64,000 bases of DNA from Zobellia nedashkovskayae. Lineage in GTDB: Bacteria; Bacteroidota; Bacteroidia; Flavobacteriales; Flavobacteriaceae. Location: NCBI RefSeq assembly GCF_015330125.1, contig NZ_JADDXR010000002.1, positions 3,422,685 to 3,486,684 on the forward strand, written 5' to 3'. Below are positions 33,074 through 41,464 of this stretch, in pieces. The position numbers and the translations under genes were made by a program. The notes beneath the pieces were generated by a model. It ran no database searches and was not told where the DNA came from. It worked only from the letters and a program-made list of their open reading frames with translations. How positions within the stretch are numbered: position 1 is the stretch's first letter; every line of letters begins with the position of its first letter.

Positions 33074-36028
33074 ATGAAACATCAAAAATGGAAGTCTATT
33101 TTTAAAAACCACTTCTTAATCGCTCTGTCGTTTAGTTTTTTTCAAACACAAGCAAATCAACCCAAAAGTAATACCAAAGAAAACGGTACAGTAGTAGTGG
33201 AAGCTGAGGATTTCTATGAACAAACCCATTCGGATAAGCGCAAATGGTATGTTATAGACGCAGATTACGGAGCAAAGATGAAAAGCCTTGATCAAAACTT
33301 ACATTTTAAGGCTGCTAATGGCGAAAAATACATTGAAATTTTACCGGATACACGTACCAATCATGATGATAAACTGATAGTTGGTGAAAATTTCTCCAAT
33401 GAAGCGGGTAAAATGGGCATTTTACATTATAAAGTTAATTTTTCTGAGGCCGGGAGATACTATGTTTGGGTTCGTTCATATAGTACAGGATCTGAAGATA
33501 ATGGTGTTCATGTTGGTGTTGACGGTACATGGCCAGAAAGTGGTCAGCGTATGCAGTGGTGCGACGGTAAGGATACGTGGACCTGGGGGAATAGCCAACG
33601 AACCGAAGAAAGACATTGTGGTGTTCCAGGATTTATTTACATAGATATTGATAAAGCTGGTGAGCATGATATTCAATTTAGTATGCGTGAGGATGGTTTT
33701 GAAATGGACCAATTTATATTTACTAAGGATACAAGCTATCATCCTGAGAATACAAATGAAATTGCTACCGATGGTAATCAAGATTTATTAGCTATGGTTA
33801 AAGAAGTAAGACCAAGTGCTAAAATTTACCCAGCACAAACATTTAAGAACACGAAGAATGCTTTTTATAACGATAGAAAATGGCTGGCTATAAACCCAGA
33901 AGAACATGAGGAGGCAGAAGCTTCCCTTTCTTTTGATGGGGCAGAAGGCGAATATGATGTGGTACTATTTACTGTTGGTGAAAACGATGGTCGTTCTGTA
34001 TACACGTTAAAAAAGAATGCTGAAACCTTTAAGGATTTTAGAACCCCATTAAGCAGTAACATGTTTGAGGAAGGCTTAGAGTATGTAAAAGTATACGCTA
34101 ATATTAAGCTGAATGCAAATGATGAAATAGGGGTAAAGGCAGTTCCAAAGAGCAGGGATGGTAAAGAGTTTAGCCGCGCCCGATGGAGTGGTTTGGTAGT
34201 TGTTGAAGCAGGAACGGGTAAAAAATTGTTAGAAGAGTTACAGTATAAAATGGCGGCTCTGACTAATATGCAAATTACAGGAGAACTAAAAAAATGGCAT
34301 AAAGTAACGCTAACTTTTGATGGCCCAAGCACTTCTGAGGAAGCGGATTACAACCCGTTTATGAACTATCGCTTTAATGTGACATTTTCGCATAAACAAA
34401 GTGGTAAATCATTTATGGTGCCAGGTTACTATGCAGCAGATGGTGATGCCGGACAGTCATCTTCTGAGCAAGGAAATAAGTGGCGTGTACATTTTGCTCC
34501 AGATGAAATAGGAGAGTGGACGTATGATGTTGACTTTAGAAAAGGAAATTATTCGGCAGTAAGTACAAAACCTGATACAGGTTTAAGCGCAGGTTATATG
34601 GATGGTGCTTCTGGCTCATTCAGTATAGATAAAACAGATAAGACCGGAAACGATTTTAGAGCTAAAGGAAGGCTGCAATATGTTGGTGAGCGTTACTTGA
34701 AATTTGCCGAAACAGGTGAGTATTTCTTAAAACAAGGTCCTGATGCTCCAGAAAATTTTCTTTCGTACGTAGATTTAGACGGTACTTTTAAGGACGATGG
34801 GCATAAAGATGAGATGGTCAAAACCTGGTCAGCTCATTTACAAGATTATAAGCAAAATGACCCTACTTGGAAAAACGGTAAGGGTAAGGCCATTATTGGT
34901 GCCTTAAATTATTTGGCTTCAAAAGGACTGAACTCGGTTTCATTCTTGACCAATAATATTGCAGGTGATGATCAGAATGTATTTCCGTATACGGACTATG
35001 ATACTTATGATAGAATAGATGTTTCAAAAATGGACCAATGGGAAATTATATTCGAACATGCTCAGGAACTCGGTCTTTTCCTTCACTTTAAAATGTTTGA
35101 AGTAGAAAATCAAGGGCTTTTAGATAATGGTGGGGTAGGTGCATATACCAAATTATACTACCGTGAACTAATGGCGCGTTTTGGGCACCATTTAGCCTTG
35201 AACTGGAATCTTTGCGAAGAAAATGGGGAATGGGTAACTAATCCAACAACACCTCCACAAGAAGAGGAGCAGCGTTTGGCAATGACAACGTACTTTAAAA
35301 AGAATGACCCGTATCACCATCATTTGGTTATCCATAATGGTGTTGAGTTTGAGGATTTGTTAGGACCTGAAAGTGGACTTACAGGACCATCGGTTCAGAC
35401 AAATAAAGAAGATTTTAGTCGAGTGCATGGACAAGTATTGCGTTGGTTGAATGCTTCTAAAGAAGCTGATTTTCAATGGGCCGTTGCAGTTGATGAGCCG
35501 GGTGATGCTCAGCATTCGTTAATTACCGATGAAGAAAATCCTGATCACGATAATGCGCGTAGAAATGCCTTATGGGGTACGTTCATGGCAGGCGGATGGG
35601 GTAATGAATGGTATTTTGGATATGCACATCCTCATTCAGACCTTTCTTGTGAAGATTACCGTTCAAGAGACCTGTTTTGGGACCAAGCCGTACATGCAAT
35701 GGACTTCTTAAAAAACAATGATATTCCGTTTTGGGAAACTGAAAACAGAAATGACCTTGTTGGCAATAAGGAGAATAAAAATACCGTGTACTGTTTGGCA
35801 AAAGAAAACGAAGTATATGTAGTGTATCTTAATTCAGTTCCAACATCTAAATTAGATTTATCTAATGCTACCGGAGATTTTGAAGTATTATGGTTCAATC
35901 CCAAAAAAGGAGGAGACCTAAGAAAATCTAAAGTCAAAAAAGTATCTGGTGGGGCAATTGTAGATTTAGGGAAGTCTCCAGATAAAAAGCAACAAGACTG
36001 GGCTATTTTAATTAGAAGAGCAAAATAA
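33074..36028 (+). CDS. Secreted DUF5060-containing putative glycoside hydrolase
   Basis: A 984-residue protein. A weak signal peptide (about 1-27) is followed by a beta-sandwich of about 200 residues resembling the C-terminal carbohydrate-binding domain of GH115 enzymes (VVVEAEDFYEQ, FEMDQFIF). A DUF5060 immunoglobulin-like domain follows (about 405-500; WHKVTLTFDGP). A TIM-barrel of the DUF4038/GH140-like type comes next, where WNLCEENGEW and AVDEPGDAQHS contain candidate catalytic acids. A small beta-domain closes it. It probably cleaves an algal or plant polysaccharide at the cell surface or in the periplasm. No SusC/D pair is adjacent. The fold call is reasonable; the substrate is unknown. 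Confidence 0.75.
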   Translation: MKHQKWKSIFKNHFLIALSFSFFQTQANQPKSNTKENGTVVVEAEDFYEQTHSDKRKWYVIDADYGAKMKSLDQNLHFKAANGEKYIEILPDTRTNHDDKLIVGENFSNEAGKMGILHYKVNFSEAGRYYVWVRSYSTGSEDNGVHVGVDGTWPESGQRMQWCDGKDTWTWGNSQRTEERHCGVPGFIYIDIDKAGEHDIQFSMREDGFEMDQFIFTKDTSYHPENTNEIATDGNQDLLAMVKEVRPSAKIYPAQTFKNTKNAFYNDRKWLAINPEEHEEAEASLSFDGAEGEYDVVLFTVGENDGRSVYTLKKNAETFKDFRTPLSSNMFEEGLEYVKVYANIKLNANDEIGVKAVPKSRDGKEFSRARWSGLVVVEAGTGKKLLEELQYKMAALTNMQITGELKKWHKVTLTFDGPSTSEEADYNPFMNYRFNVTFSHKQSGKSFMVPGYYAADGDAGQSSSEQGNKWRVHFAPDEIGEWTYDVDFRKGNYSAVSTKPDTGLSAGYMDGASGSFSIDKTDKTGNDFRAKGRLQYVGERYLKFAETGEYFLKQGPDAPENFLSYVDLDGTFKDDGHKDEMVKTWSAHLQDYKQNDPTWKNGKGKAIIGALNYLASKGLNSVSFLTNNIAGDDQNVFPYTDYDTYDRIDVSKMDQWEIIFEHAQELGLFLHFKMFEVENQGLLDNGGVGAYTKLYYRELMARFGHHLALNWNLCEENGEWVTNPTTPPQEEEQRLAMTTYFKKNDPYHHHLVIHNGVEFEDLLGPESGLTGPSVQTNKEDFSRVHGQVLRWLNASKEADFQWAVAVDEPGDAQHSLITDEENPDHDNARRNALWGTFMAGGWGNEWYFGYAHPHSDLSCEDYRSRDLFWDQAVHAMDFLKNNDIPFWETENRNDLVGNKENKNTVYCLAKENEVYVVYLNSVPTSKLDLSNATGDFEVLWFNPKKGGDLRKSKVKKVSGGAIVDLGKSPDKKQQDWAILIRRAK

Positions 36029-36073
36029 CCATTAAACTAAGAGTGCAGAGAATTGCATTCCTCTTTAAAACTA

Positions 36074-36109
36074 ACGTGATAGGAATAATTATACTATCAC
36101 GTTTTTTTT
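36074..36109 (+). terminator. Intrinsic terminator after the glycosidase gene
   Basis: A 9-bp stem (ACGTGATAG with CTATCACGT) is followed by a run of at least seven T, 46 nt after the stop codon. Confidence 0.85.
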
Positions 36110-36177
36110 AGCTCAAAAGAGTTAATCAGTAACAGCTTTACAAATTTATACTCATAAGAATAGTTTATTCTTATAGT

Positions 36178-36654
36178 TTAATACTTGGTCTTATCATGTT
36201 TTGATGCCCAGTTATTAAAAACTTCAACAGCTTCTTCTTGTAACATTTGTTTGAAGTGAATCTGTCTATCTTGCATGCCCACTTCTAATTCGTCATAAAT
36301 AAATTGGTCGTCAAAATCAATCGCTTTTGCATCTGCTTTATCGCAACCGTAATACACTGCTTTTGGTCTTGCCCAATAAATGGCACCAAAGCACATAGGG
36401 CAAGGCTCACAAGAGGTGTAAATAATGCAGTCCGTAAGTTGAAAATCATTTAGTTTTTTACAGGCATCCCTAATCACTACCATTTCTGCATGGGCAGTTG
36501 GGTCGTTCGTAGAGGTAACTTTATTATGGCCTTCGGCAATTATTTCACCATCTTTTACAACTACGGCACCAAAAGGGCCACCTGCATTTGAGTTCATTCC
36601 TTTTGCGGCCATTTCAATAGCGCGGCGCATAAAAACTTCATGTTCTTTCATCAT
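36178..36654 (-). CDS. guaD: Guanine deaminase (cytidine-deaminase fold)
   Basis: A 158-residue zinc deaminase, close in length and sequence pattern to Bacillus-type guanine deaminase of about 156 residues. The zinc site is HAEMVV (His, catalytic Glu) and the PCPMC cysteines within TSCEPCPMCFGAIYWARPKAV. NAGGPFGAVVVKDG and DPTAHAE are characteristic. The C-terminal extension (FNNWASKHD) fits the domain-swapped dimer of that family. The reaction is guanine to xanthine plus ammonia. A tRNA adenosine deaminase is less likely, because the IYWARPKAV context is that of guanine deaminase. Confidence 0.87.
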   Translation of the reverse strand: MMKEHEVFMRRAIEMAAKGMNSNAGGPFGAVVVKDGEIIAEGHNKVTSTNDPTAHAEMVVIRDACKKLNDFQLTDCIIYTSCEPCPMCFGAIYWARPKAVYYGCDKADAKAIDFDDQFIYDELEVGMQDRQIHFKQMLQEEAVEVFNNWASKHDKTKY

Positions 36655-36980
36655 ATTTATAAATTTCTAATAATATGTATTGAGTAAATGGGGTGCAAAA
36701 TTACATCTTTTATGTGCAATTCTACATAGGATTTTTTAAGAATAAGCAACGCCTTTTTTGAGGATTTTAAAATTAAACTTGAAAGATTTGATTTTTAATC
36801 CGACTGAATGTTAAAACCGACCAATTTTAGAATGATTTATGAGAATTACTTATTAGGTTACTTTTTGTATTTGTAGCACATTGAATTCTCCTCAACTGTC
36901 GCGTAAAGTAACTCTGGTATTTTTATAGTCTCTGCATGTTGTTGATAATCAGTAATATTGGTTTTTGTTAAAATTAGAAT
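36655..36980. promoter_or_regulatory. 326-nt divergent gap with a promoter for the deaminase
   Basis: On the minus strand TAATTTTG (36696-36703) matches TAnnTTTG and would start transcription about 35 nt before the deaminase ATG. No equally good element was found for the rightward Crp/Fnr gene. No coding sequence is supported. Confidence 0.4.
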
Positions 36981-37649
36981 TTGAAAGCAATTACTAAATA
37001 TTGGTTTTTAGAAGGATTCAGTCTTTTTAAAAAATTAGGGATGCCTACCATGATGAAACTCTGTGATCATTTAGATATGGAGTACGTAAACAAAGGCAGT
37101 ATCATTAAGATAGGGGAAAGGGATAGAAAATGCATTTTCTTTTTAAAAAATGGTTCCGTTAAAATAATGGACTCTGATAATGATATAGTTAAGTATGTTG
37201 TTAAAAAGGGAAATATTTTTGGTGAACTATCCATTTATGATAAAAACGGCTCATCTAAAGAAGTTGCCTTAGCTCTAGAAGACGTAGTAATTTGTTATAT
37301 CGAATCTGATATGATGGAAGATTTGATGGAACAACATAAGTCTCTAAACAATGCCTTGTTAAAAATCTATGGTCTACGTATTAGAAAATTAGAGACAAGA
37401 CTCCAAGACCTACTTTATAAAGACAGTAAAACTAGAATCTCTGAATTTATAAAAGCTTTTATAGAAGAATTCGGTGAAATAGAAAATGATAGGGTTGTGG
37501 CAAAGAATCTTCTTTCCCATAAAGACATATCCAATTTAACCAACACCTCTAGGCAGACGGTAAATAACGTATTAAGCACAATGCGAAAAAATCATATCAT
37601 AGATTATGATTCAAAATTTATTTCATATTCAAAAGTGCTAGATAAGTAG
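36981..37649 (+). CDS. Crp/Fnr-family transcriptional regulator
   Basis: A 222-residue regulator. A cyclic-nucleotide-binding-like beta-roll covers about 10-120 (GSVKIMDSDNDIVKYVVKKGNIFGELSIYDK), then a dimerisation helix, and a winged helix from about 150 with the recognition segment SNLTNTSRQTVNNVLSTMRK. No FNR-type cysteine cluster is apparent. The start is TTG at 36981; a later ATG would cut into the beta-roll. It ends 34 nt before the large outer-membrane protein gene, in the same orientation, so it may control or respond to that protein. The effector ligand is unknown. Confidence 0.88.
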   Translation: MKAITKYWFLEGFSLFKKLGMPTMMKLCDHLDMEYVNKGSIIKIGERDRKCIFFLKNGSVKIMDSDNDIVKYVVKKGNIFGELSIYDKNGSSKEVALALEDVVICYIESDMMEDLMEQHKSLNNALLKIYGLRIRKLETRLQDLLYKDSKTRISEFIKAFIEEFGEIENDRVVAKNLLSHKDISNLTNTSRQTVNNVLSTMRKNHIIDYDSKFISYSKVLDK

Positions 37650-37683
37650 CTTAAACATAAACACAATACATAAACCAACTATA

Positions 37684-40600
37684 ATGAAAAAGGTCGCCCA
37701 TTTTCTTCTAATATTCTTTTTAGCTTTATTCGCAACTAACGTTTCTTCTCAAGAAATAGAACAGTCCATTTTTGTTACTGGCAACACATGGGATACTACA
37801 GATACTGAAGTTCTCTCAGCCATTTCAAAAGAAAAAAAATTAGTCAAGAAACCTACTGTACTAATAATAGGAAATGCTGCTCCTAAAACCGAAATAGAAA
37901 ATTCTATCAACAAACAGGTATCGGTCTTGTCAAATCTGGGTAATGATGTCATTTTTATATCTGGAAATAAGGAGTGGGCAAATGGCAACAAGGGTGTTTC
38001 TGATATTGAAAAGTATATACAGAAAAAAAGTAAAGCCAAATTTTCCCCAGATGATGCAGAACCCATCAAGCATCATGATTTGGGTGAAAATGTTGAGTTG
38101 ATTACGGTAGATTCTCAATGGTTTTTAGAAGATTGGGACAATCATGTTTATATTAATGAAGATTCAGAAATTCAGAATAGAACCTTATTCTTTTTGGAAT
38201 TTGAGAACAGAATAAAAAAGGCACAAGGGAAAATTATACTTGTAGCCATGTATCACCCCATAGAAACCAATAACAAACAAGGTCTTTTCAAAAATGTTGG
38301 AGGGTTTTCTAGTCAAGATTTCCAGAATAAGCAATATAGAACACTCAGAAACAGATTAAAAACAACGGCAAGGGGAGCAGAGAACGTAATTTTCTTGTCG
38401 GGACAAGGAAAAAATCTACAATATATAAAAGGGAGTGTACCTCAAATTAATAGTGGTGCGGCAGGAAATTTGGAAGCTGTAAGAAACGGGGAAGAAGGAG
38501 ATTTTTCGTTGAAGAAAAACGGGTATGTTCGTTTAGATATTACTACAGGTGGTGAGGTAATTGCACACTATCAAACATTTGAAAATGGAACTACTAAAGA
38601 AGTGTTCAAAACTACAGTCTTAAAAGGAGATGCGGACCACACAGAATCGTATACGTTTAAGAAAAATTATACTCGTACGCAATTGGCTTCTATCTACACT
38701 AAAAAAGCAGCTACAAAAAGTGGATTTTACAAAGCACTTTGGGGAGAGCATTACCGGGACTTTTATGGTAAGGAGGTGAATGCACCCGTAGTTTTATTAG
38801 ATACTTTAATGGGAGGGTTAACTCCGGTAAAACGTGGAGGTGGGCAGCAATCAAAATCTTTACGATTAGTAGATAAAACAGGTAAGCAATATGTTATGCG
38901 TGCTCTAAAAAAGAGTACCATCAAATTTCTACAGGCCAACGCTTTTCAAGAAACTTACGTTGGCGATGTTTTAGACGGTACGGTGGTAGATAAGTTCTTG
39001 GCGGATTTTTATACAACTTCTAATCCATATACTCCTTTTGCAATAGGTAGCCTTTCTACTAAAGTTGGAGTGAACCATACCAACCCGATATTGTATTACA
39101 TACCAAAACAGCAAGTATTAGGGAATTACAATGATGATTTTGGCGATGAACTTTATATGATTGAAGAACACGTTGGGGATACACAAATAGAATCCGAGAG
39201 TTTTGGAAAACCTGTGAATATATTGAGTACGGCCGATGTTTTGCAGGAAATAAACAAATCAGGAAAATCAGTTGTAGACGAGCCTTCCTATATAAGAGCT
39301 AGGTTGTTTGATATGCTCTTGGGAGATTGGGATCGTCATGAAGATCAATGGCGTTGGGCACTTTACAAAAATGACGATGGCACAGAATACTGTAGTCCTA
39401 TTCCAAGAGATCGTGATCAAGCATTTTCTAAATATGACGGTACACTAATCAGTACCCTAACCCGACTTATACCAGGTTTGCGTAAAATGCAAACTTATGA
39501 CGAGGAGCTGAGAAGTGTAAAATGGTTTGCTTCATCTCCTTATCATTTAGATCTGACATTGATACATGCATCAGGTTGGGAAGAATGGGAAAAACAAACT
39601 AGCCATATTCAAAACCAACTTACCAATGCTGATATAGAAAAAGCTTTCCAAACTATTCCAGAAGAAGTTAAGGGGCCAGTAATAGAAGATATTAAAGTGA
39701 AGTTGCAAGGCAGGCGGGATAATCTAATGAAAATCGCTAAAGCGTATTACTTATATCTCAACAAATTCCAGGTAGTTACGGGTACTCAAAAAGCCGATGA
39801 TTTTACCATAACTAGGTTACCCAATGGAAAAACATCTTTAAAAATAGACCGGAAGGATTTAGGTATTTTAAACCATACGTACTCAAAAGATATTACCAAA
39901 GAAATATGGCTTTTTGGTTTAGATGGAAAAGATACGTTCACGGTAGAAGGAGAGGGAGATCACCCTATTAAAATTAAAATTGTTGGTGGAAAAAAGAATG
40001 ACACCTATGATTTTAAAAATATTAGAAAAGTAAAACTATACGATTATAAAGACAAAGAGAATACCATAGTAAATAAACAATCTAAAAAATGGTTGGTAAA
40101 TGATTATGGTTTAAATAATTACGACCATAAAAAAGTGAAATATAATTTTAATCAGTTACTTCCAATAATAGCGGTAAATCCAGACGATGGACTCAAAATT
40201 GGAGTAGTAAGTAACCACACTTCGTATAGTTTACAACGTAATCCTTTCACTTATAAACATAGTATTCATGCAGCTTTTTACACCAGTACTTCGGGTTATG
40301 ATTTGTCTTATGACGGAGAGTTTTCAAACATATTCCACAACTGGAATTTTGGCATAGAAGGTTTGTACACCAGTCCTAATTTTTCAGAAAACTTTTTCGG
40401 TTTTGGAAATGATACGGAATACGATAATGATGAGGTAGACTTAGATTTTAACCGAGTTAGAATTCGGAAGTTTAAAGCTGGATTGGCATTAAAATGGGAA
40501 AGAATTAGTGGTGGCTCCTTTTATTTTAAACCGTTGATAGAATCTTTTAATGTTGAAAATATTCAAGATAGGTTTGTATCGCAATTGCCTGTAAACAGTA

Positions 40601-41190
40601 CAGTTTTTGATAGACAAACTTACGGAGGAATAGAGGCCGCTTATAATTTTGAAAATAAAAACAGCAGCGCTTTTCCTACCTTAGGTCTAGATGCTGGATT
40701 GACATTAGGCTATAAAACCAATATTGATAATACAGAGGCGGAAAATAGTTTTGCCTATCTACAGCCCCATTTAGCAGTAAATCATAAGTTAATAAAAAAC
40801 GGTAGAATTGTTTTGGCAACAGAGCTAGGGGGAGAGGTCCTTATAGGTGATGACTTTGAATTTTATCATGCTGCAACTATAGGGGGCAATAAAAGTTTAA
40901 GGGGTTTTAGAAATGAACGCTTTACAGGAAAACAATCCTTTTATCAGAATACAGACCTTAGGTTTCCATTAGGAGGAGTACGAACAAGCCTTGTTCCATT
41001 TAGATTTGGCGTTACAGGTAGTTTTGACTATGGTAGGGTTTGGACCGAAAATGATACCTCTAATACATGGCATAATTCCATTGGGGGTTCGCTATGGCTT
41101 ATAGGAGCCGAAGCCTTTACTACTAACTTAGGTTATTTTAGTAGCGCGGACGGTGGCAGAGTAGTTTTTACATTAGGCTTCGCTTTTTAG
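37684..41190 (+). CDS. Three-part outer-membrane protein: degenerate phosphoesterase, kinase-like module, Omp85-type barrel
   Basis: A 1168-residue protein with a signal peptide (about 1-22). Residues about 27-300 follow the layout of calcineurin-like phosphoesterases, but the metal ligands are gone: ISGNKEW replaces a GNHE-type motif, MYHPIE and SGQGKNLQY replace the histidine motifs. Residues about 365-600 contain a Gly-rich loop (RGGGQQSKSLRL), a candidate Lys (YVMRALKK), GDWDRHEDQW (547-556) and PIPRDRDQAF (572-581), resembling CotH/HipA-type kinases. The last 340 residues form an Omp85/surface-antigen barrel with the signature GGNKSLRGF and a C-terminal Phe. The soluble parts would be periplasmic. 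The barrel is firm; the kinase-like reading is inferred. Confidence 0.85.
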   Translation: MKKVAHFLLIFFLALFATNVSSQEIEQSIFVTGNTWDTTDTEVLSAISKEKKLVKKPTVLIIGNAAPKTEIENSINKQVSVLSNLGNDVIFISGNKEWANGNKGVSDIEKYIQKKSKAKFSPDDAEPIKHHDLGENVELITVDSQWFLEDWDNHVYINEDSEIQNRTLFFLEFENRIKKAQGKIILVAMYHPIETNNKQGLFKNVGGFSSQDFQNKQYRTLRNRLKTTARGAENVIFLSGQGKNLQYIKGSVPQINSGAAGNLEAVRNGEEGDFSLKKNGYVRLDITTGGEVIAHYQTFENGTTKEVFKTTVLKGDADHTESYTFKKNYTRTQLASIYTKKAATKSGFYKALWGEHYRDFYGKEVNAPVVLLDTLMGGLTPVKRGGGQQSKSLRLVDKTGKQYVMRALKKSTIKFLQANAFQETYVGDVLDGTVVDKFLADFYTTSNPYTPFAIGSLSTKVGVNHTNPILYYIPKQQVLGNYNDDFGDELYMIEEHVGDTQIESESFGKPVNILSTADVLQEINKSGKSVVDEPSYIRARLFDMLLGDWDRHEDQWRWALYKNDDGTEYCSPIPRDRDQAFSKYDGTLISTLTRLIPGLRKMQTYDEELRSVKWFASSPYHLDLTLIHASGWEEWEKQTSHIQNQLTNADIEKAFQTIPEEVKGPVIEDIKVKLQGRRDNLMKIAKAYYLYLNKFQVVTGTQKADDFTITRLPNGKTSLKIDRKDLGILNHTYSKDITKEIWLFGLDGKDTFTVEGEGDHPIKIKIVGGKKNDTYDFKNIRKVKLYDYKDKENTIVNKQSKKWLVNDYGLNNYDHKKVKYNFNQLLPIIAVNPDDGLKIGVVSNHTSYSLQRNPFTYKHSIHAAFYTSTSGYDLSYDGEFSNIFHNWNFGIEGLYTSPNFSENFFGFGNDTEYDNDEVDLDFNRVRIRKFKAGLALKWERISGGSFYFKPLIESFNVENIQDRFVSQLPVNSTVFDRQTYGGIEAAYNFENKNSSAFPTLGLDAGLTLGYKTNIDNTEAENSFAYLQPHLAVNHKLIKNGRIVLATELGGEVLIGDDFEFYHAATIGGNKSLRGFRNERFTGKQSFYQNTDLRFPLGGVRTSLVPFRFGVTGSFDYGRVWTENDTSNTWHNSIGGSLWLIGAEAFTTNLGYFSSADGGRVVFTLGFAF

Positions 41191-41245
41191 TAGACGCGTT
41201 CCAAGAAATATTTCACTAGTTCTTACGTTTATAAAAAGTAAGAAA

Positions 41246-41329
41246 AAAGTTACAAAATTTAGTTTTGAAGAAGCATTAGGAATATCAGACAAAAAATCAA
41301 AAAAGAGAGCAAAGAAAGAAGCAACTTAA
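41246..41329 (+). pseudogene. Possible truncated coding remnant
   Basis: Downstream of the barrel gene a run of 27 sense codons ends in TAA. It reads FSFEEALGISDKKSKK and then a basic tail, which looks protein-like. The open frame continues a little upstream but has no ATG, GTG or TTG at a sensible place. It may be the end of a decayed gene or chance in A-rich DNA. Confidence 0.25.
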
Positions 41330-41395
41330 TCGAACAAAATGGAAAGATGGCTTAATTGTGAATGAGCGTTATTTTCATGTGTAGCCTTATGCTTT

Positions 41396-41424
41396 AATAA
41401 GCACATGCAGTACAAGTGCTTATT
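41396..41424 (+). terminator. Inverted repeat ahead of the Rieske operon (terminator or leader hairpin)
   Basis: AATAAGCAC and GTGCTTATT form a perfect 9-bp stem around an 11-nt loop, followed by TTGCTTC. It could end the upstream transcript or lie in the leader of the next operon. An ATG in its loop (41405) is in frame with the Rieske gene but is an unlikely start. Confidence 0.4.
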
Positions 41425-41464
41425 TTGCTTCTTCAATTTTAATAATCAACAATCAGAAAAACTC

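Noticed and set aside
33865..34332. 155-codon minus-strand frame in the glycosidase gene
   Set aside because: It lies fully inside a well-supported coding sequence, has no domain, and is a shadow of the plus-strand codon bias.
36178..36654. tRNA-specific adenosine deaminase TadA
   Set aside because: The zinc motifs are shared, but the segments around IYWARPKAV and the C-terminal tail match guanine deaminase better.
41405..41464. Upstream ATG of the Rieske-GltB protein
   Set aside because: It lies in the loop of a strong inverted repeat and adds a Cys/Phe-rich stretch unlike Rieske N-termini; ATG 41465 starts the conserved domain.
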